64,000 nt of DNA from Botrimarina hoheduenensis (lineage in GTDB: Bacteria > Planctomycetota > Planctomycetia > Pirellulales > Lacipirellulaceae): positions 248,001-312,000 of the forward strand of contig NZ_SJPH01000004.1 in NCBI RefSeq assembly GCF_007859815.1, given 5' to 3'. The notes under the pieces were generated by a model. That model made no database searches. It was not told where the DNA came from and saw only the letters and a program-made list of their open reading frames with translations. This document shows positions 55,770 to 61,958 of the stretch, piece by piece. Within the stretch, counting starts at the first letter, position 1. The number at the start of each line of letters is the position of its first letter. The position numbers and the translations under genes were made by a program.

Positions 55770-57836
55770 ATGGGGCTACTGCGGACCAACCCGACCTCTT
55801 CATCGCCAACGCCGTCCTCAGAGCCGGTGCCAGCACACGACTTGGCAGTCTGGGAAGAGTTTGCGGCGCTCATTGATGAAGTGCGTCGGCGAGCCAACGA
55901 ACATCCCCTGGCCGATCTAGCCGGTTTTTACCGCGAGGTGCTTGCAGGCTGCCTCGATGCGCTCGGCGCGGTCTCCGCGGCGACGTGGATGCGGACCGAA
56001 CACAACGTCTCGATGCTCGTGCAGGTCGGCGGTGGCACGCCCTCGGCCGCCGAAGCCGCCCATCGTCAACGGCTCATAGCGAGCGCCCTCGAGGCAATCC
56101 CCCCCCGCTGCCAAGACTCCCCGGCCGAGAGCGGTTGGGGCTCGGTGCCGGTAGTGGAAGCGCTTGACGAAGCCCGACAGCACGCGGTGGTGGTCGCGAT
56201 CCGCGTGCCTAGTGCCCCCGTTGATCCCTCCTACCCGATCACGCTGATCGAAGTGCTGCTCACTGCGGGACACCAGCCCGCGCTTTACGAAGCCGCTGGC
56301 CGCCTGATGGCGGAGGTGGCAGAAGCGGCCGCGTGGTTCGAGGCACGGCGGCACACCAGCGGCCTCGAACAACAGGTCCATCAACTTACCGAGCTCGCGA
56401 CGCTGCCAATCGATCTGGCGGGCGACCCACGGCTGGAACCTACCGCGATGCGGATTGCCAGCGAAGTTCGGCGGCGACTCAACGCCGATCGGGTGGCCGT
56501 GCTGATCGCCAGCGGATCCACGCCACGAGTGCTCGCCCTGAGCGGCTCGGATCGGATCGATCATCGGGGAGCGACCGCCGTCGCCTGGAACCGACTTGCC
56601 CAATCCACATCCGACACACCGCTCGATTGGCCGAATGACGAGTCAACTATCACGCCCGAACTGGCGGACGAGTTCGAACGGTGCCGCGATGCGACACACG
56701 CCCAGCGTGTGCGGATCGCCCCGCTGGGTGTCGGCACGGCGACATCGGAAGGCGGCACCGATCGGCCGATCGGATGGCTGATTGTTGAAGACTTTGCCGA
56801 CGCTTTGCCGAACGCTACCGAGCACCGCCTCGCAACGATCGCGGCGGTGGTCGCCCCGATGCTCCAAACGGCACAGTCAGTATCGACCGGTCCCGTTCGC
56901 CGTTTGCTCGAACGGATGCGCGGGAGTGCTGTGGGGCTGTTGATTGCTACCGGGTTGGTGATCGCCGGGGGGCTGGCACTGGCGCTGGTGCCCGTTGAAC
57001 ACACAATTACGCTCGAGGGAGAGCTAAGCCCGATCATGAAGCGAGGGGTTTTCTCGCCCTGCGACGCAACGGTTGTCGCGACGCATGTTGCCTCCGGAGA
57101 GCGTGTCGCGCGGGGCGACCTGCTGATCGAGCTGAGCGATCCTCAATCCCTCGTGCAGCTCCAGGAGTTGGAGGGGCGTGTCGAAACTCTGGCGCGGCAG
57201 CGTGCCGCCGCCGAGACCCTGCGTGTCTCGGGCGATCGGCGCCGGGCCGATTCGGTCGAACGGCTCCGCTTGGCAGCGGACGAACAACGCCTCGCTTCTC
57301 AGCTCGAAGCCGCTCAAGCCCAACGGGATTTAGTTTTATCGGAACGTGAACGGCTGCGTGTGATCAGCCCGCTCGAGGGGATCGTCACGACCTGGCGCCC
57401 CGCAGAAGCGCTCGCCGGTCGGCCCGTGCCACGCGGGCATCAATTGCTAACGATTGCCGATGACCAGGGCGCTTGGCAGATCGAACTGCAAGCGCCGGAC
57501 GACCGCGCGGGCTTGGTGCGTGACGCGCTTGCTCGACAGCCCGCATCGCGGCCGCTGCGCGTAGCCTTTGAATCGGCCGGTGCCGAAGGCGAGGCATCTT
57601 GGGGAGTGCTGACGACACTGGCACCCGCCGCCGCTGTGGAAGTCGATCGATTTGGTGTCGAGCGGCGGTTCGTCGCCATGATTGTGACGCCCAATGATCC
57701 GCTCCAACCACTCTCCACCGGGAAAGCGATTCCCGGACTTTCTGTGCGGGCGCAGGTCTACTGCGGTCAGCGTTCGCTGGCCTATGTCGCACTCCACGAT
57801 GCTTGGCAATTGATAACTACCTGGTTTTGGCTATGA
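55770..57836 (+). CDS. Cytoplasmic GAF-domain region fused to an HlyD-type adaptor
   Basis: The protein has 688 residues. Residues 30-365 look like two GAF-type sensor domains separated by a short coiled coil (around HTSGLEQQVHQLTELATLP). They include an RIASEVRRRLNADRVAVLIAS segment and an RIAPLGVGTA to GWLIVEDF region. A membrane helix (about 388-408, GLLIATGLVIAGGLALALVP) follows. Next is a membrane-fusion domain with a first lipoyl half (GVFSPCDATVVATHVASGE), an arginine/glutamate-rich coiled coil and a second half (VISPLEGIVTTWRP). It would sense a cytoplasmic ligand and reach into the periplasm. The stop overlaps the next start (ATGA). Confidence 0.82.
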   Translation: MGLLRTNPTSSSPTPSSEPVPAHDLAVWEEFAALIDEVRRRANEHPLADLAGFYREVLAGCLDALGAVSAATWMRTEHNVSMLVQVGGGTPSAAEAAHRQRLIASALEAIPPRCQDSPAESGWGSVPVVEALDEARQHAVVVAIRVPSAPVDPSYPITLIEVLLTAGHQPALYEAAGRLMAEVAEAAAWFEARRHTSGLEQQVHQLTELATLPIDLAGDPRLEPTAMRIASEVRRRLNADRVAVLIASGSTPRVLALSGSDRIDHRGATAVAWNRLAQSTSDTPLDWPNDESTITPELADEFERCRDATHAQRVRIAPLGVGTATSEGGTDRPIGWLIVEDFADALPNATEHRLATIAAVVAPMLQTAQSVSTGPVRRLLERMRGSAVGLLIATGLVIAGGLALALVPVEHTITLEGELSPIMKRGVFSPCDATVVATHVASGERVARGDLLIELSDPQSLVQLQELEGRVETLARQRAAAETLRVSGDRRRADSVERLRLAADEQRLASQLEAAQAQRDLVLSERERLRVISPLEGIVTTWRPAEALAGRPVPRGHQLLTIADDQGAWQIELQAPDDRAGLVRDALARQPASRPLRVAFESAGAEGEASWGVLTTLAPAAAVEVDRFGVERRFVAMIVTPNDPLQPLSTGKAIPGLSVRAQVYCGQRSLAYVALHDAWQLITTWFWL

Positions 57837-58765
57837 AACCCTCTGCACTTCTGACGATCATGCTCGCGTTGACCGGGCTGATAGCCCCCTTAGCGGCTTG
57901 GGCTGCAAGCCCTGTGACTATCGAGAACGCGGGCCTGTGTCTGGTTGATGAGGCCGAAGCCACCTCTTTAGCCGCTGGAGCCGTGGTTAGCATGCACGCC
58001 AAGGAGGGCGACCTCGTGCGACGGGGCCAGGTGCTTGCCACGCTTGATGAAACCGAACAGAACATCGCTGTTGCCACGGCGCTCGTCGAGGCCCGCATCG
58101 CCCGGCACGCTGCCGAGCAAGACGTTAGCGTGCGGTTTGCTAACAAGTCGGCCGATGCCGCACGCGCCGAGTTGCGGCGTTCTGAAGAGTCGGTTGCACG
58201 ATTCGCCAAGAGCGTCTCGCGTTCGCAACTGGATGTCGAGCGGCTCGCGATAGAGCGTGCCGAACTCGAAGCCGAGAAGGCAGAGCACGATCGTCAGAGC
58301 GCAGCGCTCGAAGCGGAGCGTGCCGAGCAGCGTCTCGCGGCTGCCGAGCAGTTGCTTGTGCAAAGGCGGATCGTTGCCCCGCTGGACGGCATGGTGATTG
58401 AAGCACCAATCCGCCGGGGCGAGTGGGTCGAGCCCGGCCAATCGGTATTCCGGATCGTCGCCACGCATCGCCTCAAAGCCGAGGGCTATCTGAACGTTGA
58501 GTCGGCTAATCAAATCGCCGTGGACTGGCTGGTCTGCGTCTCAAGCAGCACCGACGAGGCAGCTCGTGAAGCCCGTGGCAGGATCATTTTGGTTAGCCCT
58601 GTGGTTGATCCCGTTACCGCACAAGTGCGTGTTGTGGCCGAGATCAACAACGAGGAAGAAGCCTTTCGACCGGGCGAGCGCGTGCTTTTGACGGTGCTTG
58701 ACGAGGAGGAGAACAGCCCCGCCGAGACCAACCAGAGGACGGCCACCAAGGAATCATCGCCTTGA
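57833..58765 (+). CDS. Secreted HlyD-family periplasmic adaptor
   Basis: The protein has 310 residues. The start at 57833 gives a signal peptide (IMLALTGLIAPLAAWA) and overlaps the previous stop. The lipoyl halves are GAVVSMHAKEGDLVRRGQVL and VAPLDGMVIEAPIRRGEWVE, with a coiled-coil hairpin of about 100 residues between them (rich in A, E and R). A beta-barrel segment ends the protein. It is presumably soluble or lipid-free in the periplasm and would bridge the inner-membrane components to the TolC-like protein. Confidence 0.88.
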   Translation: MKPSALLTIMLALTGLIAPLAAWAASPVTIENAGLCLVDEAEATSLAAGAVVSMHAKEGDLVRRGQVLATLDETEQNIAVATALVEARIARHAAEQDVSVRFANKSADAARAELRRSEESVARFAKSVSRSQLDVERLAIERAELEAEKAEHDRQSAALEAERAEQRLAAAEQLLVQRRIVAPLDGMVIEAPIRRGEWVEPGQSVFRIVATHRLKAEGYLNVESANQIAVDWLVCVSSSTDEAAREARGRIILVSPVVDPVTAQVRVVAEINNEEEAFRPGERVLLTVLDEEENSPAETNQRTATKESSP

Positions 58766-60948
58766 GCACCGCTTCGCTTGCCGTCGAGCACCGACCGCTG
58801 CCGTTTCGCTGTCGCGCCGGCCTGAACTGGCGTGCGAGTGGCGCGGGACGGATCGTTTCCGACACGGTAACGGGACGCCACCACGAGCTGTCTGCTGACG
58901 AGGCAGCGCTGCTCGAATGGCTCACGGATCGTCCCTCGTTGAGGATCTTGGCGCAACGCTACAACCAGCGCTTCGCGCCACGCAGAATCGAAACGGCACA
59001 ACTACAGCTGCTGCTGGCGAGACTGCACGAGGCCGGACTGATCGAGAGCACGGCACGCGGCCCGACGGATAGCCTGTGGCGTCGGCGCCAAGAGCAACGT
59101 TCCAGGGAACGTCGCTGGGCGTGGACCCGTTTGCTCGCGTTTCGTGTGCCAATGGGTCGGCCCGCTTGGTGCCTCGAACCGCTCAGACCCGTCGCGGACT
59201 GCTTGTTCTCTCGCCTCGGTTTGCTGATTGCGATCGGCTGCTGGATTGCAGGGGCGATGGCGATTACCGGTGCGCCGGCGCGGTTCGTTCAAGAATTGCC
59301 GCGGCTGGCATGGCTGGGACAGCCTGATATGGCCGTCACGTTGCTCATCGCACTAGCGCTAATCAAGACCTTACACGAAGTGGCGCACGGGCTTGCCGCC
59401 ACTCGCTTTGACGTTCGTGTCAGGGAAGCGGGCGTGCTATTCCTGTTCTTCACCCCGTGCCTCTACTGCGACGTGAGCGACGCCTGGCGGCTAGCTGATC
59501 GGCGCGCACGGATGATGATCGGGGCGGCTGGCGTGCTTGCCGAGATCACGCTCGCGGCACTCGCGGCGATCGTGTGGCGCTTCGCTGAACCGGGACTACT
59601 AAGCGTGCTGGCGATGAACACGATGGTGCTCGCGAGTCTCGGCACGCTGCTGGTGAACCTCAATCCCCTGGTGCGCTTTGACGGATACTACCTGTTGAGC
59701 GACGCCACCGAGACCGCGAACCTTGCCGAACGAGGACGCCGTGCCGCCACCCGCCTGCTGACTCGGCCTTTTTATCGCGCTGACACCAACGAACCGCCAG
59801 AATCCCGTGCCCTTGCCTGCTACGGGCTTGCTTCGCAAGCGTATCTTGCGGTGATGCTGGGCGGATTCCTGTGGCTCGTGATCAGTGTGAGCCGTACTTG
59901 GCACCTTGAAGCGCTCGGCTGGATGCTCGTCGGAGTCATCGGGGCGAGTGTCTTAGCGGGACCGCTGCGCCGGCTGACAACGCTGCTCGCAGCGCCGCGT
60001 AAACCAGGGCGTTTTCGCACAGGCCGACTTTTTTTCGGAGCAACCTTGGCAGCGCTGCTGATTGGCGTGTTCGTTGCCGTTCCTTGCCCCCGACGTATCG
60101 ATGCCAAGGCGATTGTCGCGCTGGTCGAGCCCGCGACGATCTGTGTGACCCACGCCGGCCGGCTCATCGAGACGACACCGTTAGGCAGCCATCTCGTACG
60201 GGGCGATGTGATCGCTCGTCTGGAGAACCCCGCGACCGCACAGCTGGTCGCCAGCGCCCGGGCCGAACTGAAAGCTCGGCAAGAAGAGGTTCGGCTGCTG
60301 GAATCCCTGCGCGAATCCGACCCGCTTGCCGCGGCTCAGCTACCGACGGCAAAAGCGGCGATTGCCTCGGCGCGCGGGCTGTTGGACGAAGCGCTTGCCG
60401 ATTCCGAGCGGCTCACACTCCGTGCGCCCCGTGCGGGGATCGTCATGGCAAGCCCGCTCAACGAGCCGTCAGCTTCGCTGACGAGCGAAGCCCGCCCCGA
60501 CTTGGATCCCTCGCTGCTTAGCCCTGAACACCGGGGGCGCTGGTTGGAATTGGGCACTCCGTTGTGCGTGGTCGCGGATCCGAACGAGGTCGAGATCGAA
60601 CTCTTTATCGACGAGCGTGTCGCAACGGACCTGGCTCCCGGCCAAAGAGTGCGTGTGGCTCTCGATCAGCGCGAGGGGCGATTCGCAATCGCCTGCATCA
60701 CCCAAATCGCATCGCACTACGACAGCCTCCTTTTCCGCGGCGAGAAAGACCGTGCCGGCTCTGGGCCGCAACGCCAACCGTGGGAGCAATCGAGCACGCG
60801 CGTCGCGCGGGCAACGCTGACCGCGGACCAAGCGGATCAAGCCTCGATGCACTGGGGCGGCCTCGGCCGAGCCCGCATCGAAGCGGGAACCGAACCGCTG
60901 GCGTCGCAACTGCTTGGCTGGTTGCGGCGTAATTTCTCGGTGCGCTAA
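58762..60948 (+). CDS. PqqD-like / M50 zinc metalloprotease / HlyD fusion
   Basis: The protein has 728 residues. It starts at a TTG that overlaps the previous stop (TTGA); AAGGA about nine bases upstream supports it. Residues 25-95 resemble PqqD, the peptide-binding winged helix of RiPP systems (GRIVSDTVTG, LSADEAALLEWL, LLARLHEAGLIES). The M50 membrane protease core has HEVAH at 205-209 and NPLVRFDGYY at 301-310, supplying Asp307, within about eight helices. The last 250 residues form a periplasmic adaptor (TICVTHAGRLIETTPLGSH, RAPRAGIVMASPL). Similar M50 proteins (putative peptide zinc metalloproteases, YydH-like) act in peptide export. Here it likely processes or threads an exported protein. 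Confidence 0.88.
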   Translation: MSTASLAVEHRPLPFRCRAGLNWRASGAGRIVSDTVTGRHHELSADEAALLEWLTDRPSLRILAQRYNQRFAPRRIETAQLQLLLARLHEAGLIESTARGPTDSLWRRRQEQRSRERRWAWTRLLAFRVPMGRPAWCLEPLRPVADCLFSRLGLLIAIGCWIAGAMAITGAPARFVQELPRLAWLGQPDMAVTLLIALALIKTLHEVAHGLAATRFDVRVREAGVLFLFFTPCLYCDVSDAWRLADRRARMMIGAAGVLAEITLAALAAIVWRFAEPGLLSVLAMNTMVLASLGTLLVNLNPLVRFDGYYLLSDATETANLAERGRRAATRLLTRPFYRADTNEPPESRALACYGLASQAYLAVMLGGFLWLVISVSRTWHLEALGWMLVGVIGASVLAGPLRRLTTLLAAPRKPGRFRTGRLFFGATLAALLIGVFVAVPCPRRIDAKAIVALVEPATICVTHAGRLIETTPLGSHLVRGDVIARLENPATAQLVASARAELKARQEEVRLLESLRESDPLAAAQLPTAKAAIASARGLLDEALADSERLTLRAPRAGIVMASPLNEPSASLTSEARPDLDPSLLSPEHRGRWLELGTPLCVVADPNEVEIELFIDERVATDLAPGQRVRVALDQREGRFAIACITQIASHYDSLLFRGEKDRAGSGPQRQPWEQSSTRVARATLTADQADQASMHWGGLGRARIEAGTEPLASQLLGWLRRNFSVR

Positions 60949-60978
60949 GAGCGACTCCGATAAGCGCCGGCGCGAGCG

Positions 60979-61530
60979 CTACGGAATGAGCGCAACAAGC
61001 CCAACAGTGGTAAGCGTTTGCCAGCCAAGACCCCGCGCGCTCATCGGCCATCGGTGCCGCCGGTTCGGCGCACAATCGCCCGGACGGTAGTGTCCCAGCG
61101 TGTAGACGCATTCGCAGGGTGGCTGGGCCCCCATCAAGTAGGGGAGTGCCGCGGCCGTTCCAAAAAAGTGAGCCGCCGAAACCACCGGCTGCAAGCACGC
61201 AGCGTGCCCGTAGCCGTACCGCTCGGCGTTGATCTCCTCGAAGTAGAGAGGTCGAGTCCGCACGGCGGCGGGGGTCCAAGTCAACGCCATCACCGGGCTC
61301 ACCCGCAGGCCTTCCCCAAAAGCGGGTGCCAAATCGGCATCCCGCGCCGCGGAGCGATCCTCTGGAAACTCACCGGTAGAAGCACGGATATCGACACCCA
61401 ACGTCGCGATCGGTGCGGGGCTCAGCGCGATGGTCTCTTCAGAAACACCGGGCGAGATCGATTCTTGCGCTGTACTAATCGACGGCCCTACCAGGCCCAG
61501 CAACGCCAACGCAAGCGAGCGGCAAAACAT
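60979..61530 (-). CDS. Small exported protein of a planctomycete-type unknown family
   Basis: The protein has 183 residues from the ATG at 61530; a GTG four codons earlier is possible. A signal peptide (LALALLGLVGPSISTAQ) is followed by a variable region. The second half is dense in features: PLYFEEINAERYGYGHAACLQP, shown here by its EEINxERYGY core, next SAAHFFGTAAALPYLMG, then PPCECVYTLGHYRPGDCAP with three cysteines, and a hydrophobic C-terminus. The pattern looks conserved, but I cannot assign a function. It converges on the protease-adaptor gene (30 bp gap) and is divergent from the giant surface gene. Confidence 0.7.
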   Translation of the reverse strand: MFCRSLALALLGLVGPSISTAQESISPGVSEETIALSPAPIATLGVDIRASTGEFPEDRSAARDADLAPAFGEGLRVSPVMALTWTPAAVRTRPLYFEEINAERYGYGHAACLQPVVSAAHFFGTAAALPYLMGAQPPCECVYTLGHYRPGDCAPNRRHRWPMSARGLGWQTLTTVGLVALIP

Positions 61531-61699
61531 TTGATTCACCACGCTAAGAATCTCCGGCCGGGCGACACTGGCGTTGTTCCGCCCCGATAACCCGGGCGAT
61601 CCGCCTAACAGGCCGTCGGCTGTGCCCCGGGGTTGGCTTCAGTGAAAGCTTCTCCAACTGTCAATTTCGTGGCGTTTCAGCCGCTTCGACGCAAATCTT

Positions 61700-61729
61700 T
61701 TGACAGGCTCCGACTGTCGTGAGAATACT
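61700..61729 (+). promoter_or_regulatory. Candidate promoter with an overlapping dyad, upstream of the PKD surface protein
   Basis: TTGACA (a perfect -35) is followed after 18 bp by AATACT. A dyad GACAG-N7-CTGTC (61702-61718) overlaps the -35 and could be an operator. The predicted leader is about 220 bases. The rest of 61543-61958 has no gene apart from the hairpin listed next. Confidence 0.45.
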
Positions 61730-61740
61730 AGGGACTGACA

Positions 61741-61766
61741 GAGCAAGCGTCGCTGTCGGCTTGCTC
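61741..61766 (+). other. Perfect 8-bp hairpin in the 5' leader of the PKD surface protein
   Basis: GAGCAAGC and GCTTGCTC pair around a ten-base loop about 190 bp before the start codon. No T run follows, so it is not a terminator. It may stabilise the message or be an inverted repeat for a regulator. Confidence 0.4.
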
Positions 61767-61958
61767 GATCGCCGAATCCCCTCCCTCGCACGTACCGCGT
61801 CGCCTCGCTTCCTTGAGACAGACGCCTCTCCAACGCGGCGTGCGAGGGGGGCCTCGGCTGATCGGTCTGGGCCAATAAGTCTGGGCCGATCGGGCAACCG
61901 GCTGCTTAGCCGACTGTCGCCTCCCGCCTATTCTTTCCTTCCGAAACACCAGTCCGAT

